DNA of 64,000 nucleotides, taken from assembly GCA_000226015.1 (NCBI GenBank), contig JH152966.1, positions 10,204 through 74,203 of the forward strand, read 5' to 3'. This DNA comes from Mnemiopsis leidyi (lineage: Eukaryota; Ctenophora; Tentaculata; Lobata; Bolinopsidae). How positions within the stretch are numbered: position 1 is the stretch's first letter; the number at the start of each line of letters is the position of its first letter. The notes beneath the pieces were generated by a model. That model did not search any database, was not told where the DNA came from, and worked only from the letters and a program-made list of their open reading frames with translations. This document shows, piece after piece, positions 46,269 through 59,042 of this stretch. A program made the position numbers and the translations under genes.

Positions 46269-47138
46269 ATGTCAAAAAGAATTCTGGTTTGCTTGGTGGG
46301 ATTGCCCGCTTCCGGAAAGACTACACTTTGCTCTGCAGTGATGAAGAAGCAGACTGCTTTCAGTTTTGAACACATTTGTTATGATGAGCACATCACAACA
46401 GTCGACCACGCTTCAGATCCGAGTGCCTGGAACAAAGCACGACAGAATCTGAGTAAAAGAATCGCAAATTTGATCTCTGCAAGACCTGAAAATTCTCACA
46501 ACAGTATGGTGCTTCTTCTCGATGATAACTTCTACTACAGAGGAATGAGAAAAGAGATATTTCACATTGCACAACGTCACTCCTGTGTGTTTGGACAGAT
46601 TGTCTTTAGAGTCAATAAACACTTAGCAGTATCTGCCAACAGGGAAAGAAAGGGTACGATTGTTACTGAAGAGACTATTCAAAAGATGTCTAGTCTGATA
46701 GAATATCCTTCAGAAGCATGGGAAAAGCATGTTTTACATCTTCAGGAGTTGGAGGTATACACTGATTCTACTCTTGCTGCAAGAATCGAGAAGGTTCTAC
46801 ATTTCATTGACTACCTTAGTGAGCAGTCTCCAGAGAACGATCCTGTTGACGAACTACGTAGAAAGGAGGCTGAACGTGAAAACTCTTTAAAAGACAAACT
46901 GCAGCAGTCAGACTTGATTCTAAGGAAAATCATATCTCAGAAAATTAAGGATGATAAAAGAGCCGGTTCTAAGATTCCTTACAGTGTATATTCGGAGGCA
47001 AAGTCATTATTTTTGGAAGGAATCAAAGCAGAAACAGATGACTTTTTTCAGCAGCCTGTTTCCAAAGAGTCAGTTAGTTCACGATTTATCAAATTGTTTA
47101 ATAAGGCAGTAGTTAACTATAAAAATTCCAAAGGCTGA
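46269..47138 (+). CDS. PSTK: L-seryl-tRNA(Sec) kinase
   Basis: 289 residues, intronless. It phosphorylates Ser-tRNA(Sec), the step before SepSecS makes selenocysteinyl-tRNA. Evidence: Walker A GLPASGKTT at residues 11-19, DDNFYYRGMRKEIF from residue 85 (a PSTK signature), the NRERKG segment, then helical C-terminus ending in ...KAVVNYKNSKG. Shorter than human PSTK (about 348) mainly through loops. Its presence implies the organism makes selenoproteins. The ATG at 46269 is the first in frame and is preceded by an acceptor-like TTGTCTTTAAG. Confidence 0.92.
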   Translation: MSKRILVCLVGLPASGKTTLCSAVMKKQTAFSFEHICYDEHITTVDHASDPSAWNKARQNLSKRIANLISARPENSHNSMVLLLDDNFYYRGMRKEIFHIAQRHSCVFGQIVFRVNKHLAVSANRERKGTIVTEETIQKMSSLIEYPSEAWEKHVLHLQELEVYTDSTLAARIEKVLHFIDYLSEQSPENDPVDELRRKEAERENSLKDKLQQSDLILRKIISQKIKDDKRAGSKIPYSVYSEAKSLFLEGIKAETDDFFQQPVSKESVSSRFIKLFNKAVVNYKNSKG

Positions 47139-47663
47139 CAAAGTTGGGCTGTTATGGATTGTTGTATATATTGTTGTACAAATTTTTCAATTTTGTTAGT
47201 GGTGGGGTTAATTGATTTAATCAGTTGATATATTATCTGTCAGCAGTTCGAATACAATTGTATAAGACTGTGATAGGATGACCATTACATTGCTTCTTTG
47301 CTGCAATTTGAATCTTTCAGTAAAGCTGATAAATCAAATCATGATTTTGATAAATCGACCAAATTATATGTGAAACTGAGTATGGACTATGATGATCTCA
47401 TAATCTGTTGAGATTGATAAAGAGTATTCTTCCAATTTAACATCAAACAAAAACATTGATTTACGAATTTCATAAGAAGGCCTTTAATAAGCAAATTGCA
47501 CAACCGTCAATCCTTAGTTCTACTTTCTCTACATATGCTACCAGTACCAGTGTTTGTGTATTTCATATTGTATTCCTTCCGTCAAAATAGCTAGAGTTCC
47601 TTCGTTAACAAAAGCTATTAGAGAAAATATAGAATGAGATAGAATCAGAATTAAGTTCATTGT
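47139..47663. other. Intergenic stretch between PSTK and the minisatellite
   Basis: AT-rich, no gene recognised. PSTK 3' UTR presumably lies in the first part. Confidence 0.4.
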
Positions 47664-47868
47664 TAATGCTACCCTTCTAATGCTACTCTTCTAATGCTAC
47701 CCTTTTAATGCTACCCTTCTAATGCTATCCTTCTAATGCTACCCTTCTAATGCTACCCTTCTAATGCTACCCTTCTAATGCTACCCTTCCAATGCTACCC
47801 TTCTAATGCTACCCTTCTAATACTACCCTTCTAATGCTACCTTTCTAATGCTTACCTTCTGATTGCTA
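47664..47868. repeat. 14-bp minisatellite (CTACCCTTCTAATG)n
   Basis: About fourteen units with rare variants, ending roughly 300 bases before the VPS13D start codon. Confidence 0.92.
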
Positions 47869-48170
47869 CCTACCTGAACGTTTTATAATTCTGGGTTCAG
47901 TCTCCTCAGCACCACTTGTTCCTTGTCCACAGTAAGATAACAATACTACATATAAACATCTACAGATATGTACCATTAACCAATTTTCCTATTAGGAGGG
48001 AACAATGGCACATTGCCCACTTCTGTAGATTCCCCAGTTGGTGAAAAATCCAGCTTTGAGTAGCTCACAAGATATCGCGCTACCATCCGCACTTGTTCCA
48101 ACTGGAGATATATATATTCGTTTCTGAGCACAAGCGTACTTGAGAAGGAGAATGAGCTGACAGCCGTGGA

Positions 48171-51100
48171 ATGTGGAAGCAAGTTCACAGTTTTACAGAG
48201 TGGCTGTTGAACAAATATTTGGCTCGGTATCTTAGTAATGTCAATCTCCATCAAGTTAGTACTTATGTCGTATTTGAGAAAAACTCACTTGGAATCCAGG
48301 ATTTCAACAGATAAGAGCGATAAGTCTAGTAGTCTAATGATATGTGTCTGCTTCCGAAATTGATTATGTGTGATTGTATCAATAGTATGATCCATAAAAT
48401 CAAGTACAATTTTTTTCTCTAGGTGCACATTGGATTGACTCAAGGCTCAGTCGAACTTGAAAATCTTAAACTCAGAGAGGATGCTTTAGAAAACTTCAAT
48501 CTCCCCTTCAAAATTGTTGATGGTAAGCCATCAGACACTTTGGAAATTTGAGTTGTTCATTCAATATATACATTAAACTTCGAATAAGTGCACTAAGTTG
48601 GCAAGTTTTGCGACCGCGCCCCATAACTTGCATGTTATCGTATCTCATACTTCAACAAGTATACTGACCACCTGTATCTCTGTCAAAATGTAACAAATTT
48701 CTTTAACACAGGCACGGTTGGCAAACTGGAACTTCAAGTTCCAGTTTCTGGCCTAAGCAGCGGTTCTCTCGTTCTCTGTTTATCTGATCTCAACATCAGA
48801 GCTTCCCCATATCAGGGCACTGAGGTAAGTTACCATGGTAACTGTGCTACCTAACTAGGCAACCATCAAGAATATTTCATATAACTTAATAGATTTTGAT
48901 TCTCAAAAGAAAATTAAAAACTAGCGTCTGGCGGGCAAGTTTATGGAGAAGAGCTGCATCAGTATACTTAATAATGTTGGTAGCTCCCTATTACAGCCGA
49001 AACCCAGTTTCAGTTTATATTTTGTCTTCTTTGATAACCAGGCCATGCTAAATTGTAGTTCAAATTATATTTTCCTGCCTCCTCGTTTTTTCTTGATTAA
49101 CAGGTTTGGAGGTGTCTACGCAACAACTTCCGCTCTGTCAATTGCTATGACATTCAGCATTAAAGACCCGTTTGATATCAGTCATATAAGCACTAAGCAA
49201 ACATGTATCTTTAATGTGTCCCACGTAATATCAAACTTATATATCCGTTAACAGTACGATCCAGCCAAAGAAGAAGAACAGAGATTAGCTGCCCTGAACG
49301 TTAAACTTGAGGCTCTAGAACAGCAGATTTATCAGCGCCTCTATGCTCACTCTCAGAGTTGGCTTAGCTCTTTTGCATCTTCGTATTTCACGTCAATGAT
49401 AGAAAATCTTAAGGTATGGAAAAGTTCACCGCGTGGTTCGATATTTTAGTTCCATTGTAATGTTTGATTTGTATTCATTCATGTGTACATTTTATACAGT
49501 ACTTGTACAATGTATTATGTGTAATGTATACCGTACATCTGAATATTTTGTGTATTGTGTACCGTAACTGGTAATGTATTATGTGTATTGTGTGCTGTGT
49601 ATGTATAATATTATTAAGATTAAACATCAGCAATGATACAATCTACATTGCACATAAAACAAACACTCACCTCCGACCAGCTTGTTATAAACGACGTACA
49701 CTTCTGTTACGAGGACACAGTGTCGGTACCCTCCATGCCCTTCTACCTCGGAATAACGATAAAGCACCTCGCCACCCAGCCCTCCGCCTCCCCTAACAAG
49801 TCCTCCCAGTGGGTCCTCAAGGAGGTACAGTTGGAGGGGCTCGGAGTTTACTGGAACTTTGGAGCGTCTAATGCAGAGGAAGAGGTAGAGGCTACTGTTA
49901 GTTAGCAGTATGTTGATTGTTGTAGTTTATAATAGTTAATGTCACATGTGAACAGTCACGAGGAATTAAACTCAGGTCATTTTTGAGCTGACGTTGGTAA
50001 TTTTTTATAAGATCTGCTGTTAAATTAGAATAACATGCTCTTGATACCACGCACCACTAAAAATAGCAATATGATTTTATCTGCCTTCTGAAATTCTGGC
50101 TGGCTGTCCCTCCTGAAATAATACTATCTTACTCTAGCTCTCACATGACGGGTCGTTGTAAAATAACACCTTTTCAGAAGTGCTACGTTCTCGAGCCCAT
50201 ATCTGCCAAAGTGGAACTCACCCAAAACAAATCAACCCAACCTTTGAACAGCCTGCAGACACCACGATTTACCGCCTCCCTGACCCTGCAGACATTCCAG
50301 CTGACGTTGTCCAGCAGGCAGTATCACATGACCGCTCAGATACTTAATATAATAGACTGGCAACGACGAAAAAAGCTGTAAGTACCTACTAGATTACTAA
50401 ATTTTGTGATCAACACTTGAAGTGTTAGCACCACCCTTTGAGCAATTATTGCATATTGTTTTTATAGACCACGTGGTATGGATCAGCCATTCAACCATGC
50501 TACTAATCTGATGACTGATAAATGATCATAGAACTGTATAGACTTATCTTATCATTCGAACACAGGAACAGAAAATGGCACCCTGGAGTCCCAGTACATG
50601 GAAATGTAGGAGCGTGGTGGCAGTTTGCTATATCCGCCGTCAGTGCACCCATATCTAGACGTATGCAGCGGGAGAGATCCACCTTCGTCAGTGCTCGGGC
50701 CAAACTGCTGGTTCACTATGTCGACCTCTACGCCAAAATGTTGAGCAAGCACGAAATTAAGGTTTGTGATAGACTTCAGTTTTTTTTCATAATTTACACG
50801 ACAAATTATTTCATTACTATTAGAAACAGTAAAAAGATGGTTTCTTTACAACTATGTCAGTGTGAGTTAGACACTGGAATGTTGTGGTTTTATCCTAAAT
50901 TTTCCGCAAAATAAGTGAAATTTTATGACTATTTTTTGATAAAAATGGGTTATTACGATTTACATCAATTCAGCAATTTATTTACAATCTGAAGTATTAT
51001 TGAGTCTCATTGGAGGTAGAAGAGGACAAAGGACACACGTTGTTAATTGGTAACAACTTTTGTCCCTTGTTCGAGTCTACTAAGAGAAAACAATAAATGT

Positions 51101-54100
51101 CGAACAATTAAATTTATTAACAGCTCATTCAGACCTTTATAAGAAAAAGTGTTGACAATTTTGGAAAAGCAAATTTTTGCTCGAACGTATTTTTTGCTCA
51201 AGAACTGTACTGCTACTTTTCAATAAAAAACAATCACGTTGGATTTCCCGCAATGCGGAGTTCTCTGACCCTCGCATCGAAATTTCCCCTTCTTGAGCTG
51301 GGTCTTGCCCCATGTTTGCTACTGAGCATTCTGCCACTAGTTGCTGGCCTGGTCGGAGGTCTGGCTCTTGACCCTGGTCTAGTACCGCCCCTCGTGCCCG
51401 GCCTTGAAAAGACACCTGCCTCATCTTCGCTCTCTTCAGTTTCCAAATCGTGCGCAAATCTTCTGCACACTTCGTTTACGATCTTGTCTCTTTCTTCTTG
51501 ATCTCCAACCGGTTTGGACTTTTCCGGTTTTCTTCGATTTTCTTCCTCTAGTTTCCCACGGAACCAGTAGACCACAGGAAAGAGAAGGGTGGAGAAGGGT
51601 AGGATGAAGGGCTGAGCTCTGCTGTACTCCTGAAAAATGTATCGACTTTAAATGTGGACGAGGAATAAAGGAAAACTATTCCTTCTACTGATAATGCTTC
51701 AGACACGTACCTTTGCATATATTGCAAGCGGATGGTATTCAGAGGTCATTAATGTAATGTACTGTGAACTGGTCCCAAGTCCAGTCGCCATCTTATCATT
51801 TATATCAAATAACCGTGTTTAATCATTGACTTCTGATTGTAAGTTATAACTCAAAACGACAAAAACTTGCAAAAATGGGACATTATTGTCACCTTGAGTA
51901 GCTCACTCCTGGCGTACTTCCATTCCACGTCGCAGTTTTCTTGTATCTTGTCGAATGTGGAACAGAGAATACCGATGAGCATGTTGAGAAGCAGTACACA
52001 CGAGAGGAGGACGTAGAGGACCAGAATAATGTTTATAAAACTCACGGTCTTTGAATCAAAGGGCTCTGTTACTACCTAAAACTTTTTAATAAGAGAATCA
52101 CTATCAGGCTATCTTCTTCGAAAAGTGTTCTAATAAAATATTAATTTATTAGGAAACTATGATTTATTAAATATCAGATATCAACAAATTAACTTCAAAG
52201 TTTTGCTCAATGGTTCTTTACTATCAACTGATCTTCAAAGTTTGGAACTTACCCCAACATCAAAAAGGCCAAATGTAGACCACATGATGCTCACCAGCGT
52301 TTCAGCAAAACTTTGAAACGCCGGAGGCTGTAAGTTCAATCCAGTCCAACATAGTTCCGTCGAATTTATTCGGCGGAGGCCGTGGGAGTCAGTGAGCAAG
52401 CCAAGATATGTATGGTTAACATTATTACTCCATGATATCTCCCAGGTATTTAGACATGCCTCATTTACATCATTGTTCCATCTATACAATCTTACACTCA
52501 TCGAGTAGATAGTAACAGATGTGCCCAACATGACGCAGAGAAGAACTCCCAGGAACTTTATAACGTCCATCAGCAGGTACTTCAATGCAATCAGCATGGG
52601 CCCGATCGATCTGTTGATCTCCAGGAATGTCAAGATTCTTATTGCTAGGACAAGCTGTGCCATACTGTAGATGTAGCTTACATTTAGAAAGTGACTGTAG
52701 TGGTTCACCACATCTGACCATTCCCTTTTGTAGTCCTCAAGATTCTGATCTCCTGCTTCATAGTTTTGTGACGTAGATTTGTTGTACATATCATCGATTT
52801 TACTCTGTGGTTCAACAAATAGCCCCGCGTGAATACCAATTTTGTACAAGGCTGCGATGAACAGTAGTACCAAAAGGATGAGGTCCACGTGATTCCAAAC
52901 GTTTGCTAAGTATCTCCTCCAACCTTGCTGTATGACGAAGTCAAGCTCAATGAAAATTCGAGAAATGACGCAAACATAGAGGATATACTCTGCCAGTGTG
53001 ATTTTGTGTGTATCCTGTTGAAACACACAGACACATATTAGGGAGGCAACAAATATGAGGTAGTTCAGCACATCCGTGCAGAAACACAGACATGGAGTAA
53101 ACTTCAACCTAAGTAAATCGACCAGACTTGATTGCATGATCGGGACTCCCCGACACGCATCTATAAGGCAATACTTGAGAAACAATGGGATGATCATCCA
53201 AGGGCTGAATATGAACTTGAACCCCACTGCTACTCTTCCGTAAAACATTTTGTGGGCAAGCTCGCCATACCATCGGTCATTAATTATTTGTTGGCAAAAC
53301 GGGTGGGATATAAACTTCTTTTTCTTCTGATCTATCGCCAGTTTGATGAGATCAACTGGGAACGTAAGAATCTCCCTAGCCTCCCACATTCTGTCGATAT
53401 GTTTTAAAAATGTACGAGCAAATTCGTTCGCATCTTCTATTAGAAGCTCAAACTCAGTCTTGAACTCATCCCGAACGTCCTTTATGTTAGCAATGTCTTT
53501 CCCAACGTCAAAAGCAGTTTTTATCGGACATCTGCACTTCAAATACACATCGTCCGACAAGAGGACCGTTAGAGGTTTAACACTGCAGTAACCCCTCAAC
53601 TGATCCTCCGATTCCATGAACCGCAACATGGACGTCAGTTTTACCACTGCTGCTCTAAGGTTAGCCCCTGCCAACAGCAGCGCATCTATCGCCTCCTTGT
53701 CGTATCTCCGTGCGGCGATGCTGAGGGGCGTGTGTCTCTCTTTGTTGGCGTGGTTGGGATTTCCGCCGTACTTTAACACGATTTTCACCATCTTACAGTC
53801 CACTCCAGCTGCCATGATTAGAGGGCTATCTCCGTTTTCTGTCTCCGAGTTGGCAAGATTGAACTTGGTGTGGAAAAGTTTCGAGCAACCTATCTTCGGG
53901 ACAATGTCTACTTCAACACCTTTTTGTGCGAGCATTTTGTCAACCGCCTCATGATCACCTGATTTAATGCTTGCAAATAAATTGTTGGACTGGCTTTGGA
54001 GGTCCTCCACGTTAGGTAAGGAGACTGCCACATCATATCCCGGCAATCCCAAATCGTCCGGGCTTGGAAGTCTTGTCGTGTTGTTAAACATGATCGTCAC

Positions 54101-57100
54101 TTTCTCGCCCTGGTTATTCCTATGTGGTTCTGGTTCTGTACTTGAAACTCTAGACCCATTGGCGCTTCTTCTCATTTCCTTCTTCTTTTTCCAAATTAAG
54201 AAATGACGATCAAAAACAAACGAAATAAAGAAATTATCGAAAGAACTTGATAATTATGCCGGAGAAATTATAACAAATGCTTGGCTGTACAACACTTACA
54301 GCACTGAATGATCGTTGAAGTGCTTGCTAGCTTTACGTATATCATTCGTCAGCTGCACGGCACTGTGATGCACGCGATTTATTACTTTGATTTTAACTTT
54401 TAGCTATTGTCAGGACCTCATCAAGCAAGACATAAAGCCGCTGGAGGAGGGTCTTACATACGACGAGATTTACGTGATGCGATCGCTAGCTCTAAACCGG
54501 ATACAGAGAATGTCCCCTCCGCTTACTCCTCGCCAGCAGCAGAGTAGCGGCTGGACAAGCTGGGTCCCGGGGTGGGGATGGGGTTATCAGTCGCAGGCTG
54601 CTACATCTGCGTCAGGTAGGTCAGGATGGGGTTATCAATCGCAGGCTGCAACATCTGCGTCAGGTAGGTCAGGATGGGGTTATCAGTCGCAGGCTGCAAC
54701 ATCTGCGTCAGGTAGGTCAGGATGGGGTTATCAGTCGCAGGCTGCAACATCTGCGTCAGGTAGGTCAGGAGTAGTTTTATATAGAGGTGGCGGTTATGGA
54801 CCAGTTACAAATACATCCTGCATTTTAATGGAATGAACAGATTTCTGGGGATATTGACAGTTTAGCAATGACATTCGATTTCAGGCTCCTAATCTCTCCA
54901 TTACGTTATGACTTAAGATTTTTATGTCATTCCAGAGAGATTAAGTGATTCTGAGATATCTGAGTTATTGTACATACTGATTGTTCCTATTTTGTGATCC
55001 GTGCCCTAGTCGTTGTGTAAGGAGTGGCTCGAAAAACTTGTCTTCATTGAATTTAAGTCTTCAATTACAGCCTAACTAAACCTAGAGGTACATTTATGAT
55101 AAATTGGTATGTTCGGGACTCGATTTGAAGATACAGTACTATTATAACTCACTGTGGGTGTATGATATCTGAAATTTTGCTAAACACCAGGAGTGGGTAG
55201 TAATGTTTTTCCAAAATATTGAAACTATGAAATTAACAACTTTAAGTATCGAAGCAGCGTTTGTAAATATTCTTGATGTCGTGGACGTCGAAGAAAAAGT
55301 ACATACGTGATAAGTTCAGAAAATAGAGGTTTATACTGTATAAAATCATGTTGCCATTGTGTCGAAAATTGCACGTTTTTATGTCAAGAGGGTTGATCTT
55401 GAATTCATCCAGGTAGGGTGCTGTAGGTCCATTTGGGATTCCGCTGGTTACGCTTGGTTTAGTGTGCGCCAAAGTCGTGTCACTGTTTATGTAGATTTCA
55501 AAATTTTCCAGACAATTGAAGGATACTTGATTAAGTTTTTTAAACCACTTCAAATTCTCCATATAATTATAGAATTACCTCCTGTCTTCCTAAAGACCCA
55601 CATTTCAGAGGGAAGTTCTGGCGAGGAGGAGCCGGTGGACTATTCCCTCTTCTTCAACAAAGACTCTGTATTCGGCAAGGTCTCTGCCCAACTCCTACAC
55701 GGCTCCATCCAGCTGCTGGAGTTCGAGCCTAGTGGCACCCACCGCGAACTTGTCAAGTTTTCCTTCGCAGACTTAGCTGTCGGGGCAGAGTACAGGATGA
55801 AGACAGATACCATCATCGTTTCAGCTTCTTTGCAGGTTTTGATTTATGAAAGTGCTGTGTGAAGCTATTGTGCATCAGGTTTTTATCAAATTCTTTCCGT
55901 CTTGATCTTTTTATCATAAGAAATGACTAATTATTGATAAAAATATAAAAATATATTTAAGTTGACAAAACAGCCGGGACTCAAAGCGCTGTCTCATTAG
56001 AGAAATCTTGCCACTGCCATTGGTTCTTGTCGGGTCAGACTTACACACGTACGGCATGTGAGCTGACAGCCGGACAACTAGTGACAATTAGCTCGATTAG
56101 CTGTAATTAATGTATCATGTCTCCCTCTATTAACACGTCTTTTCATTTCCTTTCATATCTTTACTCTTTATCTTTACTCATATCTGTGGAATTGGTTTGT
56201 TTGTAGAATAAGATCCTTAGACGTAGGTGCGATGTTAGACTATGTTAGATTTACACTTCATGACAAAATGCACCATTAACATTAAACATGATATTCTGCC
56301 CAGGACATCGTTCTAGACAATCAGTGTCAACACAGCACCCTCTTCCCTCATGTCGTATCCAGGTGACTTTAACATAAACTTTTATCAGCGCAGTCGTGTT
56401 ATCTTATCCTCAAAAACTCGTCTCTGATATCTTGAAGAAGTTTTAGTGTCCTTATGAGCTTATTGACGAAAAGTACCAAAAGATATTTATAACAAAAAGC
56501 ATATCAATAAGAAACAGACTAAATCTTCCATAACAAATTTAAATCTATCCCCAGTAGAAATCTGTAAACATGTAAACCTGAACCGTGCTAGGTCGAAACT
56601 TCGGGAAGTGCCACAAGTTCCGCAGCCAGTGTTGGACGTACACTACGAACTAAATCCCGTCTCTGCTGCTCTGGATCTGCTATTGAGGGTTACTACTCAA
56701 CCTATTGACATTGTTTACAACGAGGACATCATTGACAGGTTAAATAAGTCAGTTTTACCATCGGGCAAAGCACATATTACCCAAGAATTAAGCTTAAGTT
56801 CTTTTCGTCCTTGAAGTATCAAGCATGAGATATAAAATCGCATTCCAAAGGTCAAGGTCTTAGTACATTTTAGTACATTTTTTATTTATTTTTCATTTTA
56901 TTTTTATTTCACTCATTTCAGAGTGACGAACTTCTTCGCTCTGGATCCAACAATAGACTTTGTTGTGGAGGCTGCTCTAGCAAGATTGGGTGAACTGAGG
57001 AGCAAGACGAAACATCAACTTAGGAGCACTATTGACAAGATTTTTAGCGGCAAATTGCGCGATTTTAGAAGGTTTGGAGACATCTGTTTGTTTTATATAA

Positions 57101-58105
57101 CGTGTCCCTTTAACTCACTATTGTAGGCAGCCTTTTGAGCACCTAAGTATCTAATAAATTTTTGTAGTACATGTACAATCAACAATGTACATGTTGCAAA
57201 CGTAGTTATAGTCTAAGTGGGTTGAAATAAAGAACTTAGCAAGGTTTAGATTGGATATTTGAAAATGTATTTACCATAAGAGCATAAACTTTCACCCTCG
57301 ACCTCATGAAAATACTCACGCAATGTCATGTGAGCAGTAATGCTGAATGCACCTATGCATTATAAATTGTCTTAAATGTTATTTTGCCGCATGTATTATA
57401 AAGCTAAAAGCACGGTGCAGTCCCATGTTTTAAGTATTTGATTGTACTTGGCCGACAGTTCAACAAAAAATATAGAACCATTTAACTTGATAAAAGAAAA
57501 ATTGGTTTATTTCATCCAAAAATTACACGTCTTAAACGAAAAATATTCACCTTTTCCCCGTGTTTCAATAACATGGACGATAAAAAAGGGTACAAAACTT
57601 TAGAACACAAAGAACCCAAAAACAAAAGAATCGCAATGTATATCAAATATAAATTATTTTAATAATATTTATGTATTTTCTCATGAGAACAGAAATTCTC
57701 TTAACATCAAAGTGTTGTTAATCAATGTTTATTGAAAGAAAAATTGTCACTATTACATCAGTTGGTACATGCAGTATGTACCAACTTTAAATTTAATGAA
57801 AATTCAAGTTTACAATTTGTAAATGCCGTGCCATAAAAGTTGATGGAGACATCATAAAATGAAATGTGAATTTTTGAATTTCAGTAACACAATAGGTACC
57901 ATGTTATCTTGATCATTCGGAAGCAAGTGTACCTACAGGTATAAAAACCTTGAATTTTCAAGAAAACCAGTCAAATATTAAATATCACATCACAAATATT
58001 CACTTCAGATGGGACATCCTACTCAAGATACAAGCTCCGCTCCTGATTCTTCCGGAGAGTTTCCACGACGACAACTCCGCTGTCGTCGTCATGGACCTTG
58101 GTCAG
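48171..58105 (+). CDS. VPS13D: VPS13D N-terminal exons (gene continues or is truncated)
   Basis: Thirteen exons, all in phase: 48171-48254, 48423-48522, 48712-48824, 49255-49413, 49681-49884, 50178-50377, 50566-50761, 54414-54615 (or a later repeat donor), 55609-55835, 56304-56362, 56592-56738, 56922-57071 and 58009-58105. They give at least 646 residues. The start reads EWLLNKYLARYLSNVNL, then GSVELENLKLREDAL, VINDVHFCYED, CYVLEPISAKVEL, WWQFAISAV, WVPGWGWGY, LRSKTKHQLRSTIDKIF and RRWDILLKIQAPLLILPES, matching the VPS13 chorein region and, among paralogues, VPS13D. VPS13D is a bridge-like lipid-transfer protein at mitochondria/ER/peroxisome contacts, about 4400 residues in humans, so most of the protein is not in this window after 58105. 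Confidence 0.93.
51234..54175 (-). CDS. TRPC-like cation channel
   Basis: Three exons in phase: 54175-52253, 52075-51893 and 51629-51234, giving 833 residues. Ankyrin-type repeats lie at about residues 65-185 (ETENGDSPLIMAAG, NKERHTPLSIAARRYDKEAIDALLLAGAN), then a linker, six membrane helices from about residue 330, a pore stretch ETLVSIMWSTFGLFDVG ending exon 1, helix S6 (VLLNMLIG-type LLLNMLIGILCS) and the TRP-domain region ENCDVEWKYARSELLK. The C-terminal tail is basic and proline-rich, with RPGTRGGTRPGSRARP. Architecture and the S6/TRP region fit TRPC rather than TRPV or TRPA. The whole gene lies antisense within VPS13D intron 7. Confidence 0.9.
54576..54767 (+). repeat. 48-bp in-frame repeat, four copies, each with a splice donor
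   Basis: Four units encode GWGYQSQAATSASGRS and each carries TCAG|GTAGGT. Potential VPS13D donors therefore lie after 54615, 54663, 54711 and 54759, all in the same phase. Use of later donors would add 16, 32 or 48 residues after the WVPGWGWGY motif. Confidence 0.9.
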
Positions 58106-59042
58106 GTGAATAGCAAACACTTGTAGTAATTGTTATTGTGTCAAACATCACACAAACTTAAGTAAGGAATAAGTAACTCAATACAAAGAATAGGTACATA
58201 GTTTTGATAAAAGTTCAAATTAATTAAAAGAAGTGTCCTAATCTTACATAGAAGAAAATAGTAAAATTAAAAACAGAGAAGCATGACTAAGTTGATAGAA
58301 TTGTAAAACGTCATTAGAAGAAGTATAGTTAACATGACTGTAGTCTTTCACATTCAATCTCAGTATTTAAAATCCAGTGATTGATGTTTTAACAGCTTAA
58401 TTCGATTTTGTAGCAACAAAAGAGAACTGACCAGTTTCTAATCAAATGGTTAAATGGTCAACAGTATGCTCAAATGTAAAGCAGCATAACCGTTATGCTA
58501 CACACTTAAACAGCATTAAAAAATGTTGCTGTATTTATACCAAAGCAAAGACACATCAGAAATAACAAAAAGTAAAAGAATAAAAGACGTGAAAACGCCA
58601 TAAAAATTGTCCCTGGTCTGCTATTTCCGCGCCTTATCAACCCTCCCTCTATCTCTCTATCTTTCCAATGTTCTTCAGCCAACCTACATGCCTCTCCAAC
58701 TCTCTGATTCCACACTACCTAGTATCCCAACGTAAAGGTTTCAGTTGGGAGTGATAAAGTGTCGTTCAACTGTATAACAGCATTATAGTCTCTCGAAAAC
58801 ACAAGCTAAACTTGTCACTTGACTACGCTCTCAACTCCTCCACATTTAATACTCAAACCTATCTAGTGATTGGTTGATTAGGAGCGAGATTCGTTAAAAA
58901 GGGTGAAGCAATTGAGCTATCTGACATCTGAAGATCCATGCAAAGATAATTCGTTTAGAACTATCTTGGCACGAAACTGCAGTTCATTCAGCCCAATCGT
59001 TTCACCTAAAAATTGTCCTTATAAAAACGAAATCCTCAAGTC
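58106..59042. other. VPS13D intron or intergenic stretch
   Basis: AT-rich, with no further VPS13D exon recognised between the donor at 58106 and the opposite-strand receptor gene. Confidence 0.4.

Noticed and set aside
47664-47868. CRISPR-like regularity in the 14-bp and other minisatellites
   Set aside because: Units are directly adjacent without unique spacers, and this is animal DNA.
47976-48254. 92-codon frame on the minus strand
   Set aside because: Shadow of VPS13D exon 1 (48171-48254) and its upstream region; the + strand encodes the conserved chorein start.
51253-51501. Frames on the + strand opposite the TRPC tail
   Set aside because: Antisense of the Arg/Pro/Gly-rich TRPC C-terminus.
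54387-54836. Frame reading through all four 48-bp repeats as a separate 149-aa protein
   Set aside because: It is a VPS13D exon with donor sites in the repeats; the part after the repeats has no VPS13 similarity.
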